DNA from: Pontibacter sp. FD36
GTDB lineage: Bacteria > Bacteroidota > Bacteroidia > Cytophagales > Hymenobacteraceae
DNA length: 64,000 nt
Assembly: GCF_015686655.1 (NCBI RefSeq)
Contig: NZ_JADPMP010000004.1
Coordinates: forward strand, 186,001-250,000
Direction of reading: 5' to 3'
Shown here: positions 1 to 8,787 of the stretch, one piece after another
How positions within the stretch are numbered: position 1 is the stretch's first letter
Layout of the letters: every line of letters begins with the position of its first letter
Notes under the pieces: model-generated
Database searches by the model: none
What the model saw: the letters and a program-made list of their open reading frames with translations, nothing else
What the model was told of the DNA's origin: nothing
Made by a program: the position numbers and the translations under genes

Positions 1-1
1 C

Positions 2-847
2 TACCCCATTCTTTATGAAGGTGAGGAAATTATGCCTGAGAAGCAGTGGCAGTGGTCTAAAGAAAGGGTTTATACTGCTTTGAACAATAATGATTTAGTT
101 ATTGAGAAGAAGAAAGGAAAATGGTCTGTAAACTATAAACAGTACCTTAATAATGAAGATGGTGAGCAAAGAGGTCGTAAGTTGTTTTCCATAATAGATG
201 GCTTCTATACCCAACACGGCACTAATGAAATCAAAAGGCTCTTTGGTGATGGCAAGGCATTTAACTTCCCAAAACCACCAAAATTAGTAGAAGAACTACT
301 GCGGTTGGCAACAGATAAACACTCCCTTGTTCTTGATTCATTCGCTGGCTCAGGAACAACTGCCCAAGCAACCTTGAACTTAAACAGTAGTGATGATGGG
401 AACAGGAAGTTTATTCTTGTCGAAATGGAAGAATATGCAGATAAAATCACTGCGGAGAGAATAAGAAAGGTAATCAATGAAGATAAGAGTGGTGACTTTA
501 CTTTTTACACTTTAGGTGAGCCACTATTCAACGCTGATAACGAGTTGAATGAGAATGTGCCATTGCAAAGGATACAGGAGTACATCTACTACACCGAAAC
601 AGGTGAGTTTCTGAAGCATGCTTCTGTTAGCGATTGCCATTACCTGGACACGCATAACGGCATCTCCTACTATTTCTATTACAGCAAAGATGAAATGACC
701 ACGCTTGACTTGGACTTCTTAGGCACTATCACCACCAAGGCAGACCAGTACGTGATTTATGCCGACAACTGCCTGCTGTCGCCAGAGTTTATGGCTAAGC
801 ACAGCATCATCTTCAAAAAGATTCCACGAGACATTACCAGATTCTAA
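2..847 (+). CDS. mod: Type III restriction-modification methylase (Mod), C-terminal part
   Basis: This is the C-terminal part of the DNA adenine methyltransferase subunit of a type III restriction system; the start lies before the window, because the frame is open back to base 2. Mod recognises the target and methylates one adenine, and also forms the restriction complex with Res. The visible part holds the SAM-binding motif I, DSFAGSGTT, preceded by NFPKPPKLVEELL, the usual order in beta-class enzymes where the catalytic DPPY motif comes first and is here outside the window. The res gene starts two bases after the stop, so the two are one operon. The family call is firm; target specificity cannot be read. 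Confidence 0.9.
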   Translation, partial: YPILYEGEEIMPEKQWQWSKERVYTALNNNDLVIEKKKGKWSVNYKQYLNNEDGEQRGRKLFSIIDGFYTQHGTNEIKRLFGDGKAFNFPKPPKLVEELLRLATDKHSLVLDSFAGSGTTAQATLNLNSSDDGNRKFILVEMEEYADKITAERIRKVINEDKSGDFTFYTLGEPLFNADNELNENVPLQRIQEYIYYTETGEFLKHASVSDCHYLDTHNGISYYFYYSKDEMTTLDLDFLGTITTKADQYVIYADNCLLSPEFMAKHSIIFKKIPRDITRF

Positions 848-848
848 T

Positions 849-3518
849 ATGGAACTGAAACCATACCAGCAGCAGGTATTGAATGACGTTGACACGTACT
901 TTGAATACTTAGAGAAAACAAACGACATCGCTGACTCATTCAACCAGTTTTGGCAGGATAAGTACGGGGAGGAAATTCTGTTCCAAGCGAACGGTATCGA
1001 GGCGTACAAGAACACCATCACTAATGTGCCTCACCTGTGCGTGAAAGTGCCGACAGCAGGGGGCAAGACGTTTATCGCAGCCAATGCGCTGCATGTAATA
1101 TTTAGCCACTATGATATAGACAAGCCAAAGGCAGTCGTGTGGCTCGTACCATCCATTACTATTCTGGAACAAACCATCCGCAACCTGTCGGATGTGAAGC
1201 ACCCCTATCGCCAAAAGTTGAACGCACACTTCGGCAGCAAGGTGGAGGTGTATAAGAAAGAAGACTTGCTGCAAGGTGCTGGATTCGACCCAATATCGGT
1301 GAAAGACCAGCTAAACATCTTCGTACTAAGCTTCGACAGCCTGAGAACCAAGAACAAAGAAGGAAGAAAGTTCTACCAGGAGAACGGTGCGCTGGCATCC
1401 TTTGCGCAGTTGCTGCTCGATAAGGACAACATTCTGGAAGGAACGGATGAAACGGCACTTATCAACGTCATACGGCAGCTAAACCCTGTGGTAGTGGTGG
1501 ACGAGAGCCATAACGCTGAGTCGGCTCTGAGCGTGGAGATGCTCAAGAACCTGAACCCATCGTTCATTTTTGACCTCACGGCAACGCCACGGAAGAACAG
1601 CAACATCATCTCCTACGTGGATGCGCTGGCTTTGAAGAAAGAGAACATGGTCAAGCTTCCCGTGATTGTCTACAACCACAAGAGCCGAACCGAGGTGATT
1701 GAGAGTGCCATCAACCTGCAACGCAAACTGGAAGCAGATGCCAAAGCGGAAGAGGCTGAGGGTGGCAGGTACATCAGACCCATCGTGCTGTTCCAGGCGC
1801 AGCCGAAGACCAATGACGACAACACCACGTTCGAGAAAATAAAGAAGCTGTTGCTTGAGTTGCAGATACCAGAAGCACAGATAAAGATAAAGACAGCCAA
1901 CATCAATGAAATCAAGGGCATCGACCTGATGTCCAGAGACTGTGAGGTGCGCTACATCATCACCGTGGATGCGCTCAAAGAAGGATGGGATTGCCCGTTC
2001 GCCTACATCCTTGCTTCGCTTGCCGATAAGTCCAGTGCGGTGAGCGTGGAGCAGATACTCGGTAGGATTCTTCGCCAACCGCACGTGATGCGCCATAAGT
2101 ATCCGCTATTAAATATGTCGTTCGTGCTGACCGCTTCCGCTAAGTTCTTGGAAACGCTCGATAACATTGTGGCTGGTCTGAACAGGGCTGGATTCAGTGC
2201 CAAAGACTATAAGGTAGCAGATAACGAACAGGAAATCACCGATGCGCCAGAGCAGGCGAAAGGTCAGCCATTGGAGTTGCTGTTGATGCAGTCCAGACAG
2301 GATACACCACACACTGGTGCGAAGGATGAAGAGCAGGACATCGAGATAGAGGTCGACACCAAAAGTATTCATCTTGTTAGTCCTGAAACTATAAAGCCAA
2401 ATGCAAATAAGATAGATGATACGATAGATATCATCACCGCACAGGCGGTAACAGCAGACAGGGAGATGGAGAGTCAGGTGCAGCAGGCTGTTGAGAACCC
2501 AACCGAATCCATTCCATCAATCCTGAAAGATATCGTGAAAACATACCCGATAAAGGAAATCTTCCGTGAAGATGCAAACGGCTTGATACTGCCACAGTTT
2601 ACCGTGAAAGCACCGCTAAGCGGAATATTCGGTGACGTTGAAAGCATCACGTTCCATAAGGATATGCTGCTGAAGAACTTCAAGCTGAGCCAAGCCGACA
2701 GCATGATAGACTTTGACAACCTGGACTCCGAAATCTATCAGGTAGATGTAGTAGCCACAGGAAAGGAAAACAGCCGAGCGGAGTTCCGCAAGGTGGCAGC
2801 AAGCTTTAAGGAGCCGTTGATGGAGTATATCGTGGCGCAGCCGAAGGACGTGCAAAGAGAACGTCTTACAGCCCGTATGATGCAGTTAATCGGCAACATG
2901 TACCCAATATCGGATGCCGAGGTGAAAGGGTATCTGAGGCGTGTATTTGACAGTTTTGATGCGGAACGTTCAACTGATATGCTGCGTAACGAACTCTCCT
3001 ACCGAGATAAGATAAGAGAGAAGGTTCGTCTACTTACCGAAGAGTATGCCGAGAAGCAGTTCCAGAATCAGCTTGACACCGACAAGATTGGTTTGAACCA
3101 GCATTTTAAGCTGAAACCGCAGATATCCCCATCGCAGTTGGCACCAGCTATCACCAAGTCATTGTATGAGCGTGAGGGGCATATGAACGACTTTGAGCAG
3201 CGTGTAATCAACGAGGTGGCGAACCTTGAGAACATTGCTTTCTGGCACCGCAACATCGAAAAGAAGGGTTTTTACCTCAACGGGTTCATCAACCACTACC
3301 CTGACTTTATCGTGCTGACAAAATCAGGTAAGATGGTTGTAATCGAAACCAAAGGAGACCATTTGGATAATGATGATAGCCGTAAGAAACTGAGTCTCGG
3401 TCAAGCTTGGGCGAACAAGGCTGGTGACAGGTACAAGTACTTCATGGTGTTCAACACCAATCCGATTGCTGGCGCACGTAGTCAGGATGATTTCCTGAAA
3501 ATCCTTAGGGAGATGTAA
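849..3518 (+). CDS. res: Type III restriction enzyme, Res subunit
   Basis: This is the helicase-nuclease subunit (889 aa) that, with Mod, translocates on and cuts unmethylated foreign DNA. I chose the ATG at 849, directly after the mod stop, because the upstream part of the open frame overlaps mod. A Walker A-like motif PTAGGKT lies at residues 68-74, the DESH box at 218-221 and the SF2 motif LTATPRK shortly after. At the C-terminus a PD-(D/E)xK nuclease is visible: PD at 818-819, then E833-T-K835. All catalytic motifs are present, so the enzyme looks intact. It is followed by a hairpin terminator. Confidence 0.95.
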   Translation: MELKPYQQQVLNDVDTYFEYLEKTNDIADSFNQFWQDKYGEEILFQANGIEAYKNTITNVPHLCVKVPTAGGKTFIAANALHVIFSHYDIDKPKAVVWLVPSITILEQTIRNLSDVKHPYRQKLNAHFGSKVEVYKKEDLLQGAGFDPISVKDQLNIFVLSFDSLRTKNKEGRKFYQENGALASFAQLLLDKDNILEGTDETALINVIRQLNPVVVVDESHNAESALSVEMLKNLNPSFIFDLTATPRKNSNIISYVDALALKKENMVKLPVIVYNHKSRTEVIESAINLQRKLEADAKAEEAEGGRYIRPIVLFQAQPKTNDDNTTFEKIKKLLLELQIPEAQIKIKTANINEIKGIDLMSRDCEVRYIITVDALKEGWDCPFAYILASLADKSSAVSVEQILGRILRQPHVMRHKYPLLNMSFVLTASAKFLETLDNIVAGLNRAGFSAKDYKVADNEQEITDAPEQAKGQPLELLLMQSRQDTPHTGAKDEEQDIEIEVDTKSIHLVSPETIKPNANKIDDTIDIITAQAVTADREMESQVQQAVENPTESIPSILKDIVKTYPIKEIFREDANGLILPQFTVKAPLSGIFGDVESITFHKDMLLKNFKLSQADSMIDFDNLDSEIYQVDVVATGKENSRAEFRKVAASFKEPLMEYIVAQPKDVQRERLTARMMQLIGNMYPISDAEVKGYLRRVFDSFDAERSTDMLRNELSYRDKIREKVRLLTEEYAEKQFQNQLDTDKIGLNQHFKLKPQISPSQLAPAITKSLYEREGHMNDFEQRVINEVANLENIAFWHRNIEKKGFYLNGFINHYPDFIVLTKSGKMVVIETKGDHLDNDDSRKKLSLGQAWANKAGDRYKYFMVFNTNPIAGARSQDDFLKILREM

Positions 3519-3568
3519 TTGAGTCTTTTTATTAAAAGTATTAGAATTAAGTATTTGTCTGTACTGTA

Positions 3569-3595
3569 GGAGAAGCGGTTGGCTAACGCTTCTCC
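3569..3595 (+). terminator. Hairpin terminator after mod-res
   Basis: A perfect 9-bp inverted repeat, GGAGAAGCG (3569-3577) and CGCTTCTCC (3587-3595), with a 9-base loop, is followed by TTACTTTTAT. It lies 51 bases after the res stop. The open frame of the next gene could start with TTG at 3579, inside this hairpin; that makes the ATG at 3633 the better start. Confidence 0.65.
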
Positions 3596-3632
3596 TTACT
3601 TTTATACCAGTTGTAACCTATCAATCTTACCC

Positions 3633-5690
3633 ATGAGAGACATTGATGATATTCACTTGCCTAAAAGTTCTTCGAATGAAGAGCAGGAAACAGTATCACG
3701 GAAGAAGTTTGAGAGTCTGTTCGATGAGAAACGTTTCATTTTAAAAGGTGAAGTTATTGATAATGGGATAGATTACAGATGTGAGATTATCCATAACTCC
3801 CAAAAGTTAGGGTTTGGGTTCAACTTTCAGTTGAAGAGTAAAGGTACTGCTGATGGAAATGCTGATGGTAGCTATAGTAAGTCTATAGAGACCTCTAACA
3901 TAGAATATCTGATTAACAATGGGCAGCCAGCTTTTTACGGCTTCTACTTGGCTGATGAGGATAAGTTCTACTATGAATACCTTAATTACTTTCTCGGCTT
4001 ACTGAACAAAAAGAATCCAGATTGGGAAGAGCAGTTGAGCCACACTCTGAGGTTTTCTAAGCTTATGGATTCAAAGGCAGTTGATGAAATTTACTCCATT
4101 GCATTGAACCATGGAAAAATGATGCGTGGGTTGAACAGTCGACTTGCTACATTGCCTTCACTGGTCCATTCAAGTGATAAAGTTGTTATCGGGTTAAATC
4201 AGCATGTAATGGATGATTCCGAAATACGAAAAATTGTTGAGGTCATTGGTTTTGAACTGATAAATGAGGGAAGATGGAAGGATATCATCCATATTCACAA
4301 GCAGGCATCTGGAAATATAGCCACAACTGCGAAGTATAACTTTGCCTTAGGGTTAGCTAACTATTACAATGGCAACCTATTCGATGCTTTGTCCTTCTTT
4401 AAATCAGCTAAGCTTAAATCCGAAGAACTACCAGAGTATCTGACCAATTATTTAGTGTATTTCGATTCGGCAATCAAATATGCGTTGACCTTGATTAGCC
4501 AAGAGGATTTTGAGAAGATAGTTCGAAGTTTACAGGGGGAGGATGAGTTAGGACTGTACGTCAGGTTAGAAAAAGCACGGTACGACTACGTTTCTTCAGG
4601 GGATGGTGACGATGTTAAGTATGAGCAGTTCAAAAAAGAATTACAAAGTATCATTTCCCACCCAAATTCGTCTGGTAGCATCAGGCAAATGGCAAAATGC
4701 GAACTACTTCTTCATGAAGGATACGAATTCAATTTTAACTATATACAGGAGGTTTTAGCAATAAACCACCGTGAAGAACAAACGGGTCCTGATGTAACTG
4801 TCAGGCTGGCTGCTGCTAATCTATTAATCAATTCCCGAAATCTGTGGTCAAAGCAAATGCAGGAACTACAGCAGGAGTCAATTAGTGACAAGAACTTCTT
4901 TACCTACTACTGTACAATTTTTAACCATATTCGGATTGAGTATCAGTTCGATGTATACTCAAGATATATCAATGTAGAAAAAGAAATACCCAACCACCCC
5001 TTACCACCATCTTCTGATAAAAAAGCAAAGTATGACAGTATGTTTAGTCTTCTTGAAAAGGCAGTAATCTACTTTGCTCATGTCGGTCATACTGAAAACA
5101 TAATTATTGTTCTTTCTATAAGGTACGAATTGGAGCATTACTTGAACAGGAAGGAGGATGCCTCTATAACCATGGTAGAGTTGGAACGACTAACTGCTAC
5201 TACTGATTCTGGTGCGCTTAAAGAGAAAATAGGCTCATTAAAAAATGGAGGTACTACCCACGAACGGTTCAAAGATTTCATTAGTGGTATTCTTGGAAAA
5301 GCTGATGCAGAAAGAGAAGAGTATAACCGTATGATTGAGGATATGAAGCGAATGGATGATGAGGAAAGGAGAAACAGCCAGTCATCAAAGAACGTTTATA
5401 CTATTCAGTTGTTCCCTATTGGGTACTTCCAGTTTCCTATTGATGGTACAGAAGAAGCTTTTAAAATTTTGAACATTGGTAATAACGCTACTCGCTCGAC
5501 CATACTAAATATGTTTTCCCAAAACGTTGTACCTACAGTCAACATTTATCATAACCCAATCATGGTCGAGGGTTATGTTGATGGTAATAACGTTGAGCAA
5601 GGGCTGGTAAATCTGAGGCGTATCTACGAGGTCAGAAAGGCATTCTTTAAAATGAAGTTTTATAGGATTGATTTCACCCGTAATGGATGA
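3633..5690 (+). CDS. DUF4365-like nuclease domain with helical repeats, restriction-associated
   Basis: A 685-aa protein not recognised as a named gene. The N-terminal ~110 residues resemble DUF4365, a PD-(D/E)xK nuclease-like fold: FESLFDEKRF, then DNGIDYRCEI with the acidic residues, then a short strand ending in FQLKSKG, where the QxK lysine would complete the active site. The rest is alpha-helical and contains TPR-like stretches such as FALGLANYYNGNLFDALSFF. DUF4365 proteins occur in defence islands. Position right after mod-res suggests an accessory defence role, but it has its own start behind a terminator, so it may be independent. The ATG at 3633 was chosen because upstream starts fall in the terminator hairpin. 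The domain call is by eye. Confidence 0.6.
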   Translation: MRDIDDIHLPKSSSNEEQETVSRKKFESLFDEKRFILKGEVIDNGIDYRCEIIHNSQKLGFGFNFQLKSKGTADGNADGSYSKSIETSNIEYLINNGQPAFYGFYLADEDKFYYEYLNYFLGLLNKKNPDWEEQLSHTLRFSKLMDSKAVDEIYSIALNHGKMMRGLNSRLATLPSLVHSSDKVVIGLNQHVMDDSEIRKIVEVIGFELINEGRWKDIIHIHKQASGNIATTAKYNFALGLANYYNGNLFDALSFFKSAKLKSEELPEYLTNYLVYFDSAIKYALTLISQEDFEKIVRSLQGEDELGLYVRLEKARYDYVSSGDGDDVKYEQFKKELQSIISHPNSSGSIRQMAKCELLLHEGYEFNFNYIQEVLAINHREEQTGPDVTVRLAAANLLINSRNLWSKQMQELQQESISDKNFFTYYCTIFNHIRIEYQFDVYSRYINVEKEIPNHPLPPSSDKKAKYDSMFSLLEKAVIYFAHVGHTENIIIVLSIRYELEHYLNRKEDASITMVELERLTATTDSGALKEKIGSLKNGGTTHERFKDFISGILGKADAEREEYNRMIEDMKRMDDEERRNSQSSKNVYTIQLFPIGYFQFPIDGTEEAFKILNIGNNATRSTILNMFSQNVVPTVNIYHNPIMVEGYVDGNNVEQGLVNLRRIYEVRKAFFKMKFYRIDFTRNG

Positions 5691-5702
5691 TGATAATAGA
5701 CG

Positions 5703-5930
5703 TTACTCGTCATCATCATCCAGTGATGCATCCATTTCAATACTCTTTTTATAGATTTTAATTATCCTTTGGTATTCTTCCCAAGCATCATCGACCCAAC
5801 CCTCATATTTGTTTGTTGGATGTGCGAATAGACTGTCAAATAAACCTTGTATATCAAAATGAGGTGACGTGTATATCTCATGTTGTGAGTTTGGATTGTA
5901 TCTTCTAAAATTGCTTTCAGACTGTTTCAT
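5703..5930 (-). CDS. Small acidic hypothetical protein
   Basis: A 75-codon open frame facing the large DUF4365-like gene, with only 12 bases between the two stops. It has an aromatic-rich body (IYTSPHFDIQGLFDSLF) and an acidic tail DDDDE. No family is recognised. A 13-bp inverted repeat lies immediately upstream of its start (5935-5981), as expected for an operator or promoter element, which is the main reason to believe the frame is real. It could be a partner, inhibitor or antitoxin of the facing gene; that is a guess from position only. Confidence 0.45.
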   Translation of the reverse strand: MKQSESNFRRYNPNSQHEIYTSPHFDIQGLFDSLFAHPTNKYEGWVDDAWEEYQRIIKIYKKSIEMDASLDDDDE

Positions 5931-5934
5931 ATCT

Positions 5935-5981
5935 TATGTAATGTTATTTTAAATTATATATCCAGAATATAACATTACATA
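5935..5981. repeat. 13-bp perfect inverted repeat upstream of the small acidic ORF
   Basis: TATGTAATGTTAT (5935-5947) and ATAACATTACATA (5969-5981) are perfect complements separated by 21 bases. The left arm starts 5 bases upstream of the ORF that begins at 5930 on the minus strand. It could be an operator for that gene or a cruciform. It lacks a T-run and is AT-rich, so a terminator is less likely. Confidence 0.6.
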
Positions 5982-6025
5982 TACCAATCATTTCTGACTT
6001 CTACAGCACACCCATCTACTTCAAT

Positions 6026-6450
6026 TTTATACAAGTTAATACTATACTATCATTAACATAGAATAATTGATGATTTAGTGATTGCTGATACATCAAGAAT
6101 GTATAGTGAAATCTTTTTAGGCTCGTGGTTTGAGTTTTCGTGATTGTAGAACAGCGATTATACTATGAATTCCACTGGTCATAATTATCACACAACAACG
6201 GACAGCAACCTATGAACACCATAAGTATATCCGAAAGCTGGTGTTTCGCATCCGCTCACCACCAACTGTTTCACTCCGCTTCGCTACGTTCATGGCTGAA
6301 CCATTAACTGCAAAGTTTTTGGTTTATTTAAACTTAAAGAGGTATGCCCAAAAAAATCTACATCATTATTGATAGTATAATGGTTGATATGTGGAGTGGA
6401 TTGAATGGGAAAAATGGGAAAAGAAAGTAAATGAATTTATACAAGTTAAT
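6026..6450. repeat. 15-base direct repeat pair in the leader
   Basis: TTTATACAAGTTAAT occurs at 6026-6040 and again at 6436-6450, 410 bases apart, both followed by a similar AT-rich stretch (ACTATAC and GATATAA). The two copies bracket most of the leader. They could be protein-binding sites such as iterons or the ends of a small insertion. Confidence 0.55.
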
Positions 6451-6512
6451 GATATAATATATCTTATAGATTTATAACAATCACAGTAAGTAAATTTAAA
6501 CAACCCACACCA

Positions 6513-6563
6513 TCACTTGGAACTGTTGTTGTGTCGTCAGACGCAAACAACAACAGTGAGTGA
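6513..6563. repeat. Compound hairpin upstream of the polymerase-like gene
   Basis: The core stem is ACTGTTGTTG (6522-6531) with CAACAACAGT (6548-6557). Inside its loop is a second small stem CGTC-A-GACG (6535-6543), and outside it TCACT (6513-6517) pairs with AGTGA (6559-6563). The nested design, without a T-run, looks like a structured RNA or a protein-binding cruciform and not a simple terminator. Confidence 0.6.
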
Positions 6564-6731
6564 ACAAGGTGAACAGGAATCATAAATCATAGGTTAAAAA
6601 CTTAAAAGACAGATATATGCAACATGTTTGTAATAAATAAAAAATGTTAGAGAAAGACGTGAAATAGTAAGTCCATTCTTAAAACAAAGACCTTTCATTT
6701 TTATATATGTATTAAAATCCAACATATAGAA

Positions 6732-8351
6732 ATGATTAAACATGGTCAAAGATGTCCAGTATGCAAATTGTACTGGAATGATAATACAAAGAAGTGGCTG
6801 AAGAAACCACCACGTGAATCCTCAAAAGGTTCACACAAAGGGAAGTCTTATCTTCATCAACTGAACCAGATTCAGGGTTCAGCATCAAAATGGAAGTCCT
6901 ATGCATGGCTTCCCATCAACCTAACCGTTGAGCAGATTCTGTCCGATGCCGAAAAGCTATGGGATGATAAATCCGACTTCTGCCTGGACAGGGCGTTGAG
7001 CCTGTCATCGCTCCTTATCATAACCCGAACAAAGGACAGCGAAAAACATAAGTTTGGCTACAAGAACGGCTACATCAACGTTTATGCGGATGATATGAGG
7101 AAATGGGTGTACAGCCGTTATGAGGTGTACCTCAGGTTCTTTGAGAAAGCTGAGTATATCATGCCTTACTTAAAAGGTAAGAAAGGTTATATGGCTTCCA
7201 ATCAGGTGCAGCAAGGCTACTCTAAACAATATAAGTTCAATCCACTGCTACTTGTAAAGCAGGGTGATAAAAGAAAATATCACAGAACGGAATATACCAC
7301 ACCTCGTCTTCTGGTGAAACTTCATAAGCACAAGGTCTCGAAGCAGAACCTGATTAAGAACCTTCAAGTCAGAAGCATCATGGTGGACAACGTTTACAAG
7401 ATGATTGAAGCACTTGATTTTGAGGCTTTTGAAAAGTGGTGTCTGGATAACCCATCGGAGTTTAGCTCACCAGACATTATGAACGATATGGTTGTAATAG
7501 TGTCCGAGATTAAGGAGGGGAAGATATACATCAACCCAAAGGATGGTTACGGTTTCCGATTCCACTCTCCTTTCACCAATCTCAAGAAGGTGATTCGAAA
7601 GTTCATCATGATTGATGGCGCACCAGCATCCGAACTCGACATCAGGAACAGCCAGTTCTTCTTTCTTGCTTGCCTTACCCTTTATCCAGAAGCCTGCACG
7701 GACATTCTAAAAAGCAGTGTAAACACAAGGGAGTTGAGGACTATTCTCCACACTTTGAGATTCTTCTACTATACGTATCCAGATTTCAAGGACTTCATTG
7801 ATGCATCCTTAGAAGGAACTGTATATGATTCACTGGTAGACAGACTCAACTTAACAGGAAAAAACTATAAGGTAAGAAGAAATAAAGCGAAGGATTTATG
7901 TTTCGGTGCCTTGTTTAGTAAAAAAGAGCAGTGTGAGAACCTGAAGTCTTTACTCGTGTGGGAGTTTCCCAACCTGATTAGGGTATGCGAAATCATTAAC
8001 GGTGGTGAGTATCCGCTGCCGATGCTACTCCAACGAATAGAATCGCATATGATAGTTGATACGGTAGCTGTGACAGCAGCAGACAACGTTGATGGGATTT
8101 ATACAACCGTACATGATTCGGTACTGTGTGGGGCGTCTGACCTGCCGATTTTCAAGGCTCTGATTAAAGATGCTTTCGACACCGCTGGTTTACCGCAACC
8201 CATGGTGTCTATAAAGAACAACGGCAGCCAGGTGGAACATGAGATAGTGACTGAGCAGAAGGCTACAGCAACTGCCGAATTACCCGACACAACGCCATTA
8301 GATAAGCTACAGCAGCGTTTCGAGGCACAGTTAGCAACAGATAGCTTATAG
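6732..8351 (+). CDS. Divergent family A DNA polymerase-like protein
   Basis: A 539-aa protein whose C-terminal half carries the three palm/fingers motifs of family A polymerases. Motif A is ELDIRNSQFF with Asp303 as metal ligand and Gln308 where Pol I has its sugar-selecting Glu. Motif B is RNKAKDLCFGALF: Arg383-x3-Lys387-x3-Phe391-Gly392-x2-Phe395, exactly the Pol I spacing. Motif C is TTVHDSVLC with His461-Asp462. There is no 3'-5' exonuclease and no room for a normal thumb; residues 1-270 are unfamiliar and start with a CPVC pair (Cys8, Cys11). The role is unknown: replication of the island, repair or defence are all possible. The motif reading is direct, the function inferred. Confidence 0.6.
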   Translation: MIKHGQRCPVCKLYWNDNTKKWLKKPPRESSKGSHKGKSYLHQLNQIQGSASKWKSYAWLPINLTVEQILSDAEKLWDDKSDFCLDRALSLSSLLIITRTKDSEKHKFGYKNGYINVYADDMRKWVYSRYEVYLRFFEKAEYIMPYLKGKKGYMASNQVQQGYSKQYKFNPLLLVKQGDKRKYHRTEYTTPRLLVKLHKHKVSKQNLIKNLQVRSIMVDNVYKMIEALDFEAFEKWCLDNPSEFSSPDIMNDMVVIVSEIKEGKIYINPKDGYGFRFHSPFTNLKKVIRKFIMIDGAPASELDIRNSQFFFLACLTLYPEACTDILKSSVNTRELRTILHTLRFFYYTYPDFKDFIDASLEGTVYDSLVDRLNLTGKNYKVRRNKAKDLCFGALFSKKEQCENLKSLLVWEFPNLIRVCEIINGGEYPLPMLLQRIESHMIVDTVAVTAADNVDGIYTTVHDSVLCGASDLPIFKALIKDAFDTAGLPQPMVSIKNNGSQVEHEIVTEQKATATAELPDTTPLDKLQQRFEAQLATDSL

Positions 8352-8589
8352 GAAGTCAATAGCTGTTGAAAAGCCTAAGATTGACTATAAAGTAAAGAAG
8401 CGCAAAAAAGCGGTTGGGTATGGAATCGAATGGTGATGATTCCTAAACAATATAGCGAAATAGCAAAGAACAGACTACTCATCTGTTGGCTTCTGATTGT
8501 TGCAAGCACATGCTATATCTTACATTGAAAATAATTTTGTATTTCTTTAATAATATAGAATTCACAATAAGTGTGAAGCTTATCGTGGC
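8352..8589. other. Spacer with a +1-frame continuation of the polymerase-like gene
   Basis: Right after the stop at 8349-8351, the +1 frame stays open to a TGA at 8434 and reads like protein: SIAVEKPKIDYKVKKR, ending GYGIEW. This basic tail may be the ancestral C-terminus lost by a one-base frameshift near 8340-8356. No slippery heptamer is visible. The rest up to the hairpin shows nothing else that I can support. Confidence 0.35.
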
Positions 8590-8642
8590 ACATAAGGAAA
8601 GCAGACAATTATAAATCATATAATTGTCTGCTTTCCTTATGT
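8590..8642. repeat. Perfect 24-bp hairpin with 5-base loop
   Basis: Bases 8590-8613 and 8619-8642 are perfect reverse complements with the loop AATCA. The arms contain AAGGAAAGCAGACAATTATA and its complement. There is no T-run directly after, and the stem is much longer than in ordinary terminators of this window (9-21 bp). It could be a strong bidirectional terminator, a cruciform replication or transfer signal, or a structured RNA linked to the polymerase-like gene upstream. Confidence 0.8.
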
Positions 8643-8787
8643 CTAAAAGAACTTTTTAGCTACTTCTTCTCTGAAGCGTTGTTCTTGGTATTGCATCTTT
8701 CAAACAGATTCATTTTCGAATGAACATATGACTATACCAAGCCGTTTGATACCACAGATGAACATAATTAATTCACACAAAAACAAA

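Larger units (their letters stand above)
5982..6731. other. Long non-coding leader before the polymerase-like gene
   Basis: About 750 bases with no convincing open frame on either strand. It contains a 15-base direct repeat, a compound hairpin at 6513-6563, and a GC-richer patch around 6225-6310 with short complementary runs (GCTGGTG and CACCACC). The last 150 bases before the gene are very AT-rich. Such a leader is unusual next to the otherwise tightly packed genes of the island. It could hold a replication origin, a structured RNA or regulatory sites; nothing in the sequence decides which. Confidence 0.5.

Noticed and set aside
3579-3632. TTG start 18 codons upstream for the DUF4365-like gene
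   Set aside because: It lies inside the terminator hairpin of the restriction operon; the ATG at 3633 is the more reasonable start.
8438-8530. A 30-codon ATG frame with a hydrophobic centre
   Set aside because: Too short to tell from chance in this AT-rich spacer and no supporting signal.
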